A stretch of 64,000 bases of DNA, from positions 186,001 through 250,000 of the forward strand of contig NZ_JAMJFL010000007.1 in the NCBI RefSeq assembly GCF_023544665.1. Direction: 5' to 3'. A program made the position numbers and the translations under genes. Shown here piece by piece: positions 19,378 through 29,019 of this stretch (the first letter of the stretch is position 1; the number at the start of each line of letters is the position of its first letter). The notes under the pieces are model-generated. The model was not told where the DNA came from, searched no databases, and was given only the letters and a program-made list of their open reading frames with translations. Origin of the DNA: Streptomyces sp. YS415 (lineage in GTDB: Bacteria; Actinomycetota; Actinomycetes; Streptomycetales; Streptomycetaceae).

Positions 19378-19535
19378 CCGCCTTCCGCCTCTGGTCAACC
19401 CCAGGACTGCGCGCACGCTACGGTGGACCGGCCGAGTCTTCGGCGAAGACCCAGGCGAGCCGGTCACAGGCGTGGCCGACGCGTCCCGAAGGCGACGAGC
19501 CGTCAGTACGACCGAGGTGGGGGCACAACAACACC

Positions 19536-21980
19536 ATGGCACAGGGCACGGTCCAGGTGACGCACACCGGCACGTCGCGGTGGCGACGCCGCACGGGTGA
19601 GTACGCATCGCTCGCCGCAGCGCTCCAGGCCGCGGCCGACGGTGACGTCCTCACCATCGCGCCCGGTACCTACCGGGAGAACCTCGTCGTCCAGCGCCCG
19701 GTGACCCTGCGCGGCCCCGAGGGCTCCCCCGGCTCGGTGCGGATCGCCCCGCCGGACGGTGTGCCGCTGACCGTGCGGGCCTCGGCGGTGATCCAGGACC
19801 TGCATGTCGAGGGCCAGGACGCGGCGGCGCCCGCCCTGCTGATCGAGGAGGGCGCGCCGGAGCTGGCCGACATCCGGATCGTCACCCGTTCCGCCGCCGG
19901 CATCGAGGTGCGCGGCGGTGCCCGGCCGACCGTGCGGCGCTGCACCGTCGACAACCCCGCGGGCATCGGGATCGCCGTACTCGACGGCGGGGGCGGGGTG
20001 TTCGAGGAGTGCGAGGTCGTCGCGGCCGGCCAGTCCGGTGTCGCCGTACGCGGCGGGGGCCACCCCCGTCTGGAGCGCTGCCGGGTGCACCACGCCGGCG
20101 CGGGCCTGACGGCGACCGGTGAGAACTCCGCGCTGGAGGCGGTCGGTTGCGAGGTCTACGAGGTGCGGGGCAGCGGTGTCCAGATCACCGGCCGGGCCAC
20201 CGCGCACCTCACCGACTGCGATGTGCACCGCACCGCCGCCGACGGGGTCACGCTCGACACCGACGCGGTGCTGACCCTCGCCGACTGCCGGATCCACGAC
20301 ATCCCGGAGAACGCGGTCGATCTGCGCTCCCGTTCCGTGCTCACCCTGACCCGTACGACGGTGCGGAAGTTCGGGCGAAACGGCCTGTCGGTGTGGGACC
20401 CGGGCACCCGCGTGGACGCCAACCAGTGCGAGATCTTCGACAGCACCGGCGACTACCCGGCCGTCTGGGTCAGCGACGGCGCCACCGCCGTCCTGGACTC
20501 CTGCCGCGTGCACGACGTGCCGGACGCCCTGTTCGTCCTCGACCGCGGCTCCCGCGCGGATGTCGTCGACAGCGACCTGTCCCAGGTGCGCAACACCGCC
20601 GTGTCGGTGAGCGACGGCGCCACCGCCCAGCTCGACGACTGCCGCATCCGGGACGCGGCGACGGGCGCCTGGTTCCGCGACCACGGCAGCGGCGGCACCC
20701 TCGCCAACTGCACGCTGGACGGCGTGCAGACCGGCGTCATCGTCACCAAGGGCGCCGACCCCACCATCGAGCGGTGCACGGTCGACTCCCCCGCCGAAGC
20801 CGGGTTCTATGTGTCGGCGGGCGGCCGGGGCAGCTTCCTGAACTGCCGCGTCACCGGCAGCGCGGGGTACGGCTTCCATGTCATCGACGGCTGCCGTACG
20901 ACGCTCAGGAAGTGTCGCACGGAGCGCTGCGCCCGCGGCGGGTACGAGTTCGCGGACGCCGGCCCGGACACGGGCTCCGGGACCGGGCCCGTGGTGGAGG
21001 ACTGCACGAGCGACGAGAGCGCGGGACTGCGCCCGCCGGCCGCGCCCCGGGAGCCGGTGGTGCAGACCGCGAGCCAGTCACCGGGCCTGCTCGGCGCCAT
21101 CCCCGGCCAGCGCGCCGTCGACCAGGAGCCGTCCGCCCCGGCCGCCCCGGCCGCGCCGGAGCGGCCCGCGCGGACCTCCCAGGACGTCCTCGGTGAACTG
21201 GACGCGCTGGTGGGCCTGGACAGCGTCAAGCGCGAGGTGCGGGCGCTCACCGACATGATCGAGGTGGGCCGGCGCCGCCGGGAGGCGGGCCTGAAGGCCG
21301 CCTCCGTCAAGCGGCACCTGGTCTTCACGGGATCCCCCGGCACCGGCAAGACGACGGTCGCCCGGCTCTACGGCGAGATCCTGGCCTCCCTCGGCGTCCT
21401 GGAGAAGGGTCATCTCGTCGAGGTGTCCCGGGTCGACCTGGTCGGCGAGCACATCGGTTCCACGGCGATCCGCACCCAGGGGGCCTTCGACAAGGCGCGC
21501 GGGGGTGTGCTGTTCGTCGACGAGGCCTACGCGCTGTCGCCGGAGGACTCCGGCCGGGACTTCGGCAAGGAGGCCATCGACACGCTGGTGAAGCTGATGG
21601 AGGACCACCGGGACGCGGTGGTGGTGATCGTCGCGGGCTATACGGCGGAGATGGAACGGTTCCTTTCGGTCAACCCGGGAGTGGCCTCCCGCTTCTCGCG
21701 GACCATCACCTTCTGCGACTACAGCCCCGAGGAACTGCTGCGGATCGTGGAACAGCAGGCCGAGGAGCACGAGTACCGGCTGGCGCCGGGCGCCGCGGAG
21801 GCGCTGCTGACGTACTTCTCGGCGCTGCCCAAGGGGCCCGCGTTCGGCAACGGCCGTACCGCGCGGCAGACCTTCGAGGCGATGGTGGAGCGGCACGCGG
21901 GCCGGGTCGCCCAGGTGGCGGAGCCCAGCACGGAGGATCTGACACTGCTCTACCCGGAGGACCTGCCCGAGTCGCCGTGA
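19536..21980 (+). CDS. Cytoplasmic beta-helix protein fused to a CbbX/SpoVK-like AAA+ ATPase
   Basis: 814 residues, no signal peptide. Residues about 30-500 are right-handed parallel beta-helix coils of about 23 residues. Nearly every coil carries Cys at the same turn (RRCTV, EECEV, ERCRV, VGCEV, TDCDV, ADCRI, NQCEI, DSCRV, DDCRI, ANCTL, ERCTV, LNCRV and more). After a Pro/Ala linker (about 505-545) comes a AAA+ domain: [11 protein letters not shown] near 558, Walker [10 protein letters not shown] near 598, Walker [11 protein letters not shown] near 657, and the RFSRTI arginine-finger region. The AAA+ domain is of the CbbX/SpoVK/EccA type. The ATG at 19536 is preceded by GAGGTGGGGG. Role unknown. 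Confidence 0.85.
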   Translation: MAQGTVQVTHTGTSRWRRRTGEYASLAAALQAAADGDVLTIAPGTYRENLVVQRPVTLRGPEGSPGSVRIAPPDGVPLTVRASAVIQDLHVEGQDAAAPALLIEEGAPELADIRIVTRSAAGIEVRGGARPTVRRCTVDNPAGIGIAVLDGGGGVFEECEVVAAGQSGVAVRGGGHPRLERCRVHHAGAGLTATGENSALEAVGCEVYEVRGSGVQITGRATAHLTDCDVHRTAADGVTLDTDAVLTLADCRIHDIPENAVDLRSRSVLTLTRTTVRKFGRNGLSVWDPGTRVDANQCEIFDSTGDYPAVWVSDGATAVLDSCRVHDVPDALFVLDRGSRADVVDSDLSQVRNTAVSVSDGATAQLDDCRIRDAATGAWFRDHGSGGTLANCTLDGVQTGVIVTKGADPTIERCTVDSPAEAGFYVSAGGRGSFLNCRVTGSAGYGFHVIDGCRTTLRKCRTERCARGGYEFADAGPDTGSGTGPVVEDCTSDESAGLRPPAAPREPVVQTASQSPGLLGAIPGQRAVDQEPSAPAAPAAPERPARTSQDVLGELDALVGLDSVKREVRALTDMIEVGRRRREAGLKAASVKRHLVFTGSPGTGKTTVARLYGEILASLGVLEKGHLVEVSRVDLVGEHIGSTAIRTQGAFDKARGGVLFVDEAYALSPEDSGRDFGKEAIDTLVKLMEDHRDAVVVIVAGYTAEMERFLSVNPGVASRFSRTITFCDYSPEELLRIVEQQAEEHEYRLAPGAAEALLTYFSALPKGPAFGNGRTARQTFEAMVERHAGRVAQVAEPSTEDLTLLYPEDLPESP

Positions 21981-22050
21981 TCCCGGCCTCCTGGAACCAT
22001 GGCCGCCGTGACGACGTGATCACGCGGAGCGCGCACGGAAAGGCACGGCC

Positions 22051-22437
22051 ATGCTGGGACAGAGCAAGGCGTTCAGCGGTTTCTCCACGGACGACATCGG
22101 CAGGGCGAAGGAGTTCTACGGCACCACGCTCGGTATCCGGGTCTCCGAGGACATGGGGAACCTGCTGCTGCACCTCGGCGGGGACACCACCGTGTTCGTG
22201 TACCCGAAGGACAACCACACGCCGGCCTCGTTCACGGTCCTCAACTTTCCCGTGGAGGACATCGACCGGACCGTCACCGAGCTGGGCGCGCGGGGCGTGA
22301 CGTTCGAGCGGTACGAGGGGTTCGGGCAGGACGACCAGGGCATCGCCCGCGGCGTCGAGCAAGGACAGGGGCCGGACATCGCCTGGTTCAAGGACCCGGC
22401 CGGGAACATCCTGTCCGTTCTGTCGGGAGACATGTAG
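22051..22437 (+). CDS. VOC superfamily (glyoxalase/dioxygenase-like) protein
   Basis: 128-residue single-module VOC protein made of two beta-alpha-beta-beta-beta units. Recognisable parts are [60 protein letters not shown] and the closing [15 protein letters not shown]. Members are glyoxalases, dioxygenases or antibiotic-sequestering proteins; the metal ligands expected of an enzyme are not obviously complete, so the activity is open. Convergent with the large membrane hydrolase gene, whose stop is 1 base away. Confidence 0.8.
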   Translation: MLGQSKAFSGFSTDDIGRAKEFYGTTLGIRVSEDMGNLLLHLGGDTTVFVYPKDNHTPASFTVLNFPVEDIDRTVTELGARGVTFERYEGFGQDDQGIARGVEQGQGPDIAWFKDPAGNILSVLSGDM

Positions 22438-22438
22438 G

Positions 22439-24760
22439 TCACGGCTCGGGGCGCGGGCCGGGCAGGTCCGGGCGCAGCCGGGCCAGCAGCCGTTCGCGTT
22501 CCTCGGCGAAGGCCGGGTCCGCCTGGTAGTCGGAGTGGCCGAGGACCGGCGCGGGCAGGGGGTGCTGTTCGGTGCGGCCGTAGGCGAGGGGGTCCCTGAG
22601 GGCGTCGCGGTCGACCTCGGGGCCGCAGTCGCCGGACAGCAGGACGGGGCCGCCGATGGGGTCGGTGGGCCGGTGCAGGTTGCGCCAGCAGTCGACGTCG
22701 TGGTGCAGGGCGCTGAGCGCGGCCGGGCCGAAGTGGGCGGGGAACCAGCGGCCGTAGAGGCGCTCCAGGGGGGAGCCGTAGGTCAGCAGGGCGACGCGCT
22801 TGCGGACGGACGGGTGCAGCTGCCAGGCGGCAGCCGCGGCCAGGACGCTGCCCTGGGAGTGGCCGGACAGCACCAGCCGTCCGCCCGTGGTCCGGGTCCA
22901 GGTGGCCATCCGCCAGGTCAGGTCGGGCACCGCCCGCTCGGCGTAGCAGGGCGGGGCGAAGGGGTGGGCGGCGCGCGGCCAGAAGGTGCCCACGTCCCAG
23001 AGGATGCCGATGCTGCGGCGGGCGGAGGCGTCCTTGTAGGCCCGCCGGCCCCAGGTGACGAACAGTATGAAGCCGAGGCCGATCAGCCAGGAGCCGAGGG
23101 CCTGGGCGGTCTCGGCGGCGCCCTGCACGAAGGCGTGCGCGGGTTCGGTGGCCTCGGCCGGGGTCTTGTCGGTGGTGAGGGCGCCCACGAGCGCCCCCGC
23201 GCCGAGCAGCAGGGTCGCGCCGGCGACGACGGCGACCAGAAGCGGGCCCCGGTCGGTGAGGGAGGCCATGGCGCGGGTGCGGGCGATACGGCGGCTGCGG
23301 GTGCTGTCCTGGGGCTCGCTGCCGTAGTCGCGCTTGACGGCGGCGAGTTCGGCGCGCGCGAGCCGCACGGTGTGCCGGCCGAGCCAGCCGCACAGCAGGA
23401 GCACCAGGAGCAGCAGCGGCGGGATGACGGACGCCTGCCAGGTCAGCAGGACCGGCGGGCCGGGGATCGAGGCGCGGGTGCCGTCCAGCCAGTCGGCCAC
23501 GCGCTGGGCGACGCCGCCCGACATCACCCCGCCGAGGGCGCAGGCCAGCATGGTGACGGCCGGGCCGCCGAGACCCCGCATCGCGGCCCGCGGGTCGGGA
23601 TGGGTGCGGTGCAGGACGGAGGCGATGACGGCGAGGGCGATGACGAGCAGTCCCTGGACGAAGGCGAGGGCGCCGAAGGTGGCGTCGCCGGGGAGCCGGC
23701 CGCTGGACGTCCACCCCGGGCGCTGCCAGGCGGCGTAGACCAGGGTGAGGGCCAGCAGGGCGAGGGAGACGAGCGGCAGGCGCCGGACGAGGGCGTTGTC
23801 GCGCCGATGGTCGAGGCGGTGCTCGCTGCGGCCGCGGCGGCACACCACCCAGACCACGACGACCGCCGCGCTCAGCAGGGACGCCTCCATGAGGCGGCCC
23901 AGGGCGTCCAGGGCGGCGGGGCCGCCGGGCCGGTGGTCGAAGCGGGCCGCCGGAAGACCGGCCGCGGCGGCGACCGTGAGCAGGCCCGCCGCGGTGTGCG
24001 CGGCGCGCAGCCGGGCGACCAGGCGGCGGCCGTACCAGAAGCCGGGGCGGCCCAGCGCGGTGCGGTCGGTGTCCTCGTCGGGCTCGCTCGCGCGGGTCAG
24101 CGGCTCCTGGGACTCGTACGCGCTCCAGGTGCGGTGGGAGAGGTACCAGAGCAGGCCGGTGAGGGCGAGCGGCACCAGGGCGGCGAGGGCGAGGCGGCGG
24201 CCGGGCAGGCTCCACCAGCCGGCGTCCGCGGCTCGCGGCGACAGGAAGTCCAGCCAGGAGTGCCGCTGCGCGCACGCGGGGGTGCCCGCGCACTGCCAGG
24301 CGGTGAGGTCCAGGGCCACCTCGCAGGCCGCCGCGACGAGCAGCACCGTCAGGGACAGCGCGGCGAGGCGGACGAGCAGGCCGTAGAGGCGGACCGTGCG
24401 CAGCCGGCCGCGGGCGCTGGGGCGCATCCAGTGGGCGAGGTTGACCACCATGAAGGGCAGCAGCAACAGCCACAGGGCGCGGGCGCCGTGGCCGGAGGTG
24501 AGGTTGCACCAGACGTAGGCCTCGGGGACCGGCCGGTCGCGGTAGTCGTCGGGGCGGGACTCGGCGTCGACGTCGTCGGCGCGCCGGAAGACGGCCGCGG
24601 TGTCGTCGCCGGTGATCCGCTCCGTACGGGGATCGCCGAGCATGTCCGCGGGCGTGGTGCCGCCCACGCCGTGGACCAGGAGTTCCAGGGCGATGCCGGC
24701 TTGCCCGGGCCGCGCCGCGGCGGCCGGGGCCTGGTCTGGCGCACGTTCCACTGTTCGCAC
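22439..24760 (-). CDS. Large integral membrane protein with split alpha/beta-hydrolase motifs
   Basis: 773 residues. The N-terminus carries an oxyanion-hole-like LELLVHGVGGTTP (about residues 26-38). About ten hydrophobic helices then occupy roughly 90-560 (for example LWLLLLPFMVVNLAHWM). A soluble C-terminal part contains LVLSGHSQGSVLAAAAAW, a lipase nucleophile elbow with Ser near 634, and PVLGHSDYQADPAFAEER near the end, offering a candidate His. This looks like a serine hydrolase whose first strand and core are separated by a membrane region; the activity is inferred. GTG at 24760 is chosen because the upstream 80 residues are low-quality; a second GTG at 24753 is possible. Confidence 0.75.
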   Translation of the reverse strand: MRTVERAPDQAPAAAARPGQAGIALELLVHGVGGTTPADMLGDPRTERITGDDTAAVFRRADDVDAESRPDDYRDRPVPEAYVWCNLTSGHGARALWLLLLPFMVVNLAHWMRPSARGRLRTVRLYGLLVRLAALSLTVLLVAAACEVALDLTAWQCAGTPACAQRHSWLDFLSPRAADAGWWSLPGRRLALAALVPLALTGLLWYLSHRTWSAYESQEPLTRASEPDEDTDRTALGRPGFWYGRRLVARLRAAHTAAGLLTVAAAAGLPAARFDHRPGGPAALDALGRLMEASLLSAAVVVVWVVCRRGRSEHRLDHRRDNALVRRLPLVSLALLALTLVYAAWQRPGWTSSGRLPGDATFGALAFVQGLLVIALAVIASVLHRTHPDPRAAMRGLGGPAVTMLACALGGVMSGGVAQRVADWLDGTRASIPGPPVLLTWQASVIPPLLLLVLLLCGWLGRHTVRLARAELAAVKRDYGSEPQDSTRSRRIARTRAMASLTDRGPLLVAVVAGATLLLGAGALVGALTTDKTPAEATEPAHAFVQGAAETAQALGSWLIGLGFILFVTWGRRAYKDASARRSIGILWDVGTFWPRAAHPFAPPCYAERAVPDLTWRMATWTRTTGGRLVLSGHSQGSVLAAAAAWQLHPSVRKRVALLTYGSPLERLYGRWFPAHFGPAALSALHHDVDCWRNLHRPTDPIGGPVLLSGDCGPEVDRDALRDPLAYGRTEQHPLPAPVLGHSDYQADPAFAEERERLLARLRPDLPGPRPEP

Positions 24761-25041
24761 TTCCCCCGTGACGAGCCGTCGGCTTGTGTCCGTGCGGGCA
24801 CCAGGATCTCCGCTCGGCGGCCGGCTCACACCCCTCCTCACGGAATCTCCCCGATCCGGGTGACGGACGGGGAACGGATGAGGCGTGCGTGACATGTGCG
24901 CGTCGGGCAGCCGGTGGCGCGTGCCGTGCCGCGGCGTGCAAGGATGGGACGTCCGCGGCCCCGAAACGGTGAGAATGTGCTCGTCGGAGCGGGTGTGCAA
25001 GGCGGGTGGGACGGTTTGAGGCGAAAGGAACCGGAGCGTAC

Positions 25042-25872
25042 GTGAGTGAGAATCAGAACCTCCTCGCGGAGCAGCGGCGCGCCCTGATCCTGGACGAGGT
25101 CCGGCGCCGCGGCGGGGTCCGGGTCAATGAGCTCACCCGGAAGCTCGGCGTGTCGGACATGACCGTGCGCCGTGATCTCGACGCGCTGGCCCGGCAGGGC
25201 GTGCTGGAGAAGGTGCACGGCGGCGCGGTGCCGGTGGTCGAGGCGAGCACCCATGAGCCGGGCTTCGAGGCCAAGTCGGGTCTGGAGCTGACGGCCAAGG
25301 AGGACATCGCGCGGGCCGCGGCCGAGCTGGTGGCCCCGGGTGCGGCGATCGCGCTGTCCGGGGGGACGACGACGTACGCGCTGGCCCATCAGCTGGTGGA
25401 CGTGCCCGACCTCACCGTCGTCACCAACTCGGTGCGGGTGGCCGACGTCTTCCATGTCGCGCAGCGCACCTCGGGCCCCCGGCAGGGCGCGGCCACGGTG
25501 GTGCTGACCGGCGGGGTGCGCACCCCGTCCGACTCGCTGGTGGGACCGGTGGCCGACCAGGCCATCGCGGCGCTCCACTTCGATGTGCTGTTCCTCGGCG
25601 TGCACGGCATATCGGTGGAGGCCGGCCTGTCGACGCCGAACCTCGCCGAGGCCGAGACCAACCGTCGTCTGGTGCAGTCGGCGCGCCGGGTCGTGGTGGT
25701 CGCCGACCACACCAAGTGGGGTGTGGTGGGGCTGAGTTCGTTCGCCGCGCTGCACCAGGTGGACACGCTGGTGACTGACCGGGGCCTGGCCGTCGAGGCG
25801 CGCGCCGAGGTCTCCGAGCAGCTGCGGCGGCTGGTCGTCGCCGGTGAGCCGGAAGGCGCCGCAGACAGCTGA
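25042..25872 (+). CDS. DeoR/GlpR-family transcriptional regulator
   Basis: 276 residues. DeoR-type winged helix at the N-terminus (RRALILDEVRRRGGVRVNEL through TVRRDLDALARQGVLEKVHGG, about 10-65) and a DeoRC sugar-phosphate sensor domain (LSGGTTTYALAHQL, VVTNSVRVADV, LFLGVHGISVEAGLSTPN, VVVADHTKWG). GTG at 25042 has GGAACCGGAG upstream; the ATG at 25006 gives an atypical N-terminus. It normally represses a sugar-phosphate gene set, but no such genes adjoin it, so its target lies elsewhere or is itself. Confidence 0.87.
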   Translation: MSENQNLLAEQRRALILDEVRRRGGVRVNELTRKLGVSDMTVRRDLDALARQGVLEKVHGGAVPVVEASTHEPGFEAKSGLELTAKEDIARAAAELVAPGAAIALSGGTTTYALAHQLVDVPDLTVVTNSVRVADVFHVAQRTSGPRQGAATVVLTGGVRTPSDSLVGPVADQAIAALHFDVLFLGVHGISVEAGLSTPNLAEAETNRRLVQSARRVVVVADHTKWGVVGLSSFAALHQVDTLVTDRGLAVEARAEVSEQLRRLVVAGEPEGAADS

Positions 25873-25924
25873 CGTCCCCTCAACTAGGGTGGCGTTTCCG
25901 GCCATCGCCAAGGGGGTTGCGTTC

Positions 25925-26401
25925 ATGCTGCGCCAACTGCGGCCCGAGGGGCTCGACTTCGTCGAGACGGCTCCGGTACGGCTCGTCTTCAGCCGCGAGA
26001 TCTCCGCGCCGCCCGAGGTGGTGTTCAGCGCCCTGGCGGACGATGTGCCCGGCTGGGCGCAGTGGTTCTCGGCGGTGAGCCGGGCCCGCCCCGTCGAGGG
26101 CACCGGAGCCGGACGCGACATCACCCTGCGCGGCGGCATCCGCTTCGTGGAGCATGTCCTGGCGGCGCAGAACCCCGAGGTGTACGCCTACGCCGTCGCC
26201 TCGACCAACGCACCCGGCCTGCGCGCCCTGGTCGAGGAGTGGCGGCTGGCCCCGGTCGGCACGGGCACGCGCGTGCGGTGGACGTTCGCGGCGGACGGCC
26301 CGGCACCGGTGCAGATGCTGCTCCGGGCCGCGCGGCCCGGACTCGGCAAAGCGTTCCGGGACGCCGTCACCGCGCTGGACCGGCGGCTGGCGGACCGCTG
26401 A
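25925..26401 (+). CDS. SRPBCC/polyketide-cyclase-like protein
   Basis: 158-residue START-like ligand-binding fold: [20 protein letters not shown] at the first strand and helix, [19 protein letters not shown], and [19 protein letters not shown], ending with the long C-terminal helix [20 protein letters not shown]. Such proteins bind hydrophobic ligands; no catalytic residue can be named. The ATG at 25925 follows AAGGGGG. Its 3' end overlaps the convergent cysteine-synthase-like gene by 35 bases. Confidence 0.78.
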   Translation: MLRQLRPEGLDFVETAPVRLVFSREISAPPEVVFSALADDVPGWAQWFSAVSRARPVEGTGAGRDITLRGGIRFVEHVLAAQNPEVYAYAVASTNAPGLRALVEEWRLAPVGTGTRVRWTFAADGPAPVQMLLRAARPGLGKAFRDAVTALDRRLADR

Positions 26402-27527
26402 GTCGGTCCGGCCAGAGGCCCGTCTCCAGCAGCGACTCGATCGCCTCGCTGTACGGCTGGATGTCCAGGCCCTGCCCGGCTAGCCAGGCGTCCGAGTAGT
26501 ACTTGTCGAGGTAGCGATCGCCCGGGTCGCACAGCAGCGTCACCACGCTGCCCTGCCGGCCCTCGGCCACCATCTCGGCGACGATCTTCAGCGCGCTCCA
26601 CAGCCCGGTGCCGGTCGAGCCGCCCGCCTTGCGGCCGATGGCCTTCTCCAGCGCCCGGACGGCGGCCACGCTCGCCGCGTCCGGGACCTTCATCATGCGG
26701 TCGATGGCGCCGGGCACGAAGCTCGGTTCCATCCGCGGTCTGCCGATGCCCTCGATGCGCGAGCCGCAGTCGCAGGTGACGTCCGGATCGCCGGTGGTCC
26801 AGCCCTCGAAGAAGCAGGAGTTCTCCGGATCGGCGACACAGATGCGGGTGTCGTGCTGCATGTAGTGGACGTACCGGGCGATGGTCGCCGACGTGCCGCC
26901 GGTGCCGGCCGTCGCCACGATCCACGCGGGTTCCGGATACCGCTCCAACTCCAGCTGGCGGAAGATGGATTCGGCGATGTTGTTGTTGCCGCGCCAGTCC
27001 GTGGCCCGTTCCGCGTAGGTGAACTGGTCCATGTAGTGGCCGCCGGTCTCCACCGCGAGACGGGCGGACTCCTCGTACATGGTGCGCGGGTCGTCCACGA
27101 AGTGGCACTGCCCGCCGTGGAACTCGATGAGGCGAATCTTCTCCGCACTGGTCGTGCGCGGCATGACCGCGATGAACGGCACCCCGATCAGCTTCGCGAA
27201 GTACGCCTCGGACAGGGCCGTCGAGCCACTGGACGCCTCGATCACCGGGCACCCCGGCCTGATCCAGCCATTGCACAGCCCGTACAGGAAGAGCGAGCGG
27301 GCCAGACGGTGCTTGAGACTGCCCGTCGGGTGGGTCGACTCGTCCTTCAGATACAGGTCGATGCCCCACGCCTCCGGCAGCGGGAAGCGGAGCAGATGCG
27401 TATCGGCCGAACGGTTGGCATCGGCCTGGACCTTACGGACGGCCTCTTTCAGCCAGCGCCGATACCCGACATCAGTGTGATCGACATCGAGGGTCGCGCC
27501 GGTCCGGGTCTGCTGAGGGGTGCTCAC
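26367..27527 (-). CDS. PLP-dependent cysteine-synthase-family enzyme
   Basis: 386 residues from the GTG at 27527, fold-type II PLP enzyme. The Schiff-base lysine is in [12 protein letters not shown] (Lys72), the phosphate or substrate loop is SSGSTA (99-104), and the glycine-rich cofactor loop is [11 protein letters not shown]. This places it with O-acetylserine sulfhydrylase and cystathionine beta-synthase, but it lacks CBS domains and has an unusual N-terminus ([20 protein letters not shown]). Two starts are plausible: GTG at 27527 (AAGGAG, six bases) and in-frame ATG at 27614 (AAAGGAG, five bases), the latter adding 29 residues. Substrate not determinable. Confidence 0.85.
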   Translation of the reverse strand: MSTPQQTRTGATLDVDHTDVGYRRWLKEAVRKVQADANRSADTHLLRFPLPEAWGIDLYLKDESTHPTGSLKHRLARSLFLYGLCNGWIRPGCPVIEASSGSTALSEAYFAKLIGVPFIAVMPRTTSAEKIRLIEFHGGQCHFVDDPRTMYEESARLAVETGGHYMDQFTYAERATDWRGNNNIAESIFRQLELERYPEPAWIVATAGTGGTSATIARYVHYMQHDTRICVADPENSCFFEGWTTGDPDVTCDCGSRIEGIGRPRMEPSFVPGAIDRMMKVPDAASVAAVRALEKAIGRKAGGSTGTGLWSALKIVAEMVAEGRQGSVVTLLCDPGDRYLDKYYSDAWLAGQGLDIQPYSEAIESLLETGLWPDRLSGPPAAGPAR

Positions 27528-27850
27528 GACGGGCTCCTTACGCTTCGCGCCGACGGCGGCTCGCGCGGCCGACGCCCCGATCATAGACACCTTCAGCACC
27601 CTTCTCACCTGCATAAACACTCCTTTGGGCAGCTCAAAGGCCACCCTGGGGGCAGCGCCGCGCGACCCATGGGGGCGCATTCGGGCGAGTGCTCCGGCCC
27701 CGCCCGGGCGACCCGCCGTACGTACTGGTGCTCGACGCCGGACGGGGGCAGACTGCACCGAGGGCACACTGGATCACGAACACGAGCCGGACCTCGCCCG
27801 CCCAGGCCCTTCGGTCCGGCCGACCGACACCCACAAGGGGGCGGGACGGC

Positions 27851-28174
27851 ATGGCGGAGCCGGAGTTCACGGCGACGGGCGTGCGGATCGGGAAGCGGCT
27901 GCGCTCGCTCACCCGGGCCGGACAGGTCCGGATCAGCGGCGGTCGGCTCGAACTGCTCACCAGCTACGGCAGCGAGATCGACAGCGCGCCGGTGCAGGCG
28001 GTGCGGGCGTCCAAGCCCTGGTTCGCACCGGACGACCGGGCGCTCGCCGACCTCAACGGCAACCGGTATCTGCTGACCCTGGGCGACCACGACCCGGCAC
28101 CCGGGGAGGCGGGGCCGCCCGCGGCGCGCCGGTTCATCGAGGCGGTACGGAAGGCTGCGGGACGTAACCGCTGA
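27851..28174 (+). CDS. Small conserved hypothetical protein
   Basis: 107 residues beginning AEPEFTATGVRIGKRLRSLT, with GQVRISGGRLELLTSYGSEI and NRYLLTLGDHD. No signal peptide, membrane helix or known motif. Codon use is typical for its neighbours and an AAGGGGG site precedes the ATG by about nine bases, supporting real coding. It is 184 bases before the ATP-binding protein gene, so possibly co-transcribed. I do not recognise the family. Confidence 0.65.
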   Translation: MAEPEFTATGVRIGKRLRSLTRAGQVRISGGRLELLTSYGSEIDSAPVQAVRASKPWFAPDDRALADLNGNRYLLTLGDHDPAPGEAGPPAARRFIEAVRKAAGRNR

Positions 28175-28358
28175 CGTACGGCGAGTTGCGGTACCGCACC
28201 CCCTGCGTCACGCTGGTCCCACGTCACTATGGGTTTACCGGCGATAACGCTGCGAACCAGCCGCCGGCCACGCCAGCAGGCGGCCGTTGCATCAGGCACT
28301 CTGCTGCATCGATCCGAATCCCGTGTTCTTCCGGACCTCAAGTCGGGGAGTCGCAGCC

Positions 28359-28895
28359 GTGATCAGTCACCCAAGCAGGCACTGCACGGTGGAGCTCCAA
28401 GCCCTGCCGTCGCGGATCGGCCAGGTCCGCAGAATCGTATCGGCGCAGTTGCGCTACTGGCATCTGGATCCCTTGATAGACCGGGCGGCGCTCGGTGTGA
28501 CGGAGCTGTTGACCAACGTCCACCAGCACGCGCAGCCCGACAAGATGTGCACCGTGGAGATCGAGCTGCTGCTCGACCGGCTCATGGTCTCCGTGCACGA
28601 CCACGACCCGCGTCTGCCGGTCGTGGAGGACATCGACGAGGTCGCGACCCTCGCCACCTGCGGACGGGGCCTCGCGATGGTGGCCGCCGTCAGCGAGAGC
28701 TGGGGGGTGCGGCCGGACGGCGAGTCGGGCAAGGTCGTGTGGTTCACGCTGCCGACCCCGGCGTCGGCCAGGGCGGCGGCGGCGCGTCCGCCACGGCGGA
28801 CGGTGCTGGACACGCACCGGTACACGGACGTCGGACCGCGTGTCGACCTGCGCAGGCCCGAGCATGCTCCCGCCCGGTCGGCCGCTGTCGGCTGA
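28359..28895 (+). CDS. RsbW-like ATP-binding protein (HATPase_c_2)
   Basis: 178 residues with a GHKL ATPase core like an anti-sigma-factor kinase: N-box ALGVTELLTNVHQHAQPD (about 45-62), VSVHDHDPRLP, and the G-box region LATCGRGLAMVAAVSESWGV (about 85-110). Streptomyces carry dozens of these; partners are anti-anti-sigma or response proteins encoded elsewhere. GTG at 28359 follows GGGGAG. No sigma factor is adjacent. A strong terminator follows. Confidence 0.82.
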   Translation: MISHPSRHCTVELQALPSRIGQVRRIVSAQLRYWHLDPLIDRAALGVTELLTNVHQHAQPDKMCTVEIELLLDRLMVSVHDHDPRLPVVEDIDEVATLATCGRGLAMVAAVSESWGVRPDGESGKVVWFTLPTPASARAAAARPPRRTVLDTHRYTDVGPRVDLRRPEHAPARSAAVG

Positions 28896-28918
28896 CCGGG
28901 CGGTGAGAGTTCTGCGGT

Positions 28919-28963
28919 GATGCCGATCGCGCGCAGCCCATCGGGCTGCGGGCGATCGGCATC
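28919..28963 (+). terminator. Long intrinsic terminator hairpin
   Basis: GATGCCGATCGC pairs perfectly with GCGATCGGCATC (12 bp). After one G-G mismatch CGCAGCCC pairs with GGGCTGCG around an ATC loop, for about 20 base pairs in total. It begins 23 bases after the stop of the ATP-binding protein gene and separates it from the TetR operon. Confidence 0.82.
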
Positions 28964-28990
28964 TTGCCGCGGTCCCGCGGTCACTGGTTT

Positions 28991-29012
28991 CTGTAACTAC
29001 TAGTATGTACAG
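28991..29012. promoter_or_regulatory. Palindromic operator next to the TetR start
   Basis: Arms CTGTAACTAC and GTATGTACAG flank a central TA; 8 of 10 positions pair, and the core TACTAGTA is a perfect 8-bp palindrome. It ends seven bases before the regulator start at 29020. A TetR repressor acting here would block its own operon. The A/T-rich composition stands out from the surrounding DNA. Confidence 0.7.
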
Positions 29013-29019
29013 TGGCGGC

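Noticed and set aside
22116..24941. Very long alternative frame overlapping the membrane hydrolase
   Set aside because: Arg/Pro/His-rich translation without domains, in another frame of a gene with normal GC-skewed codon use.
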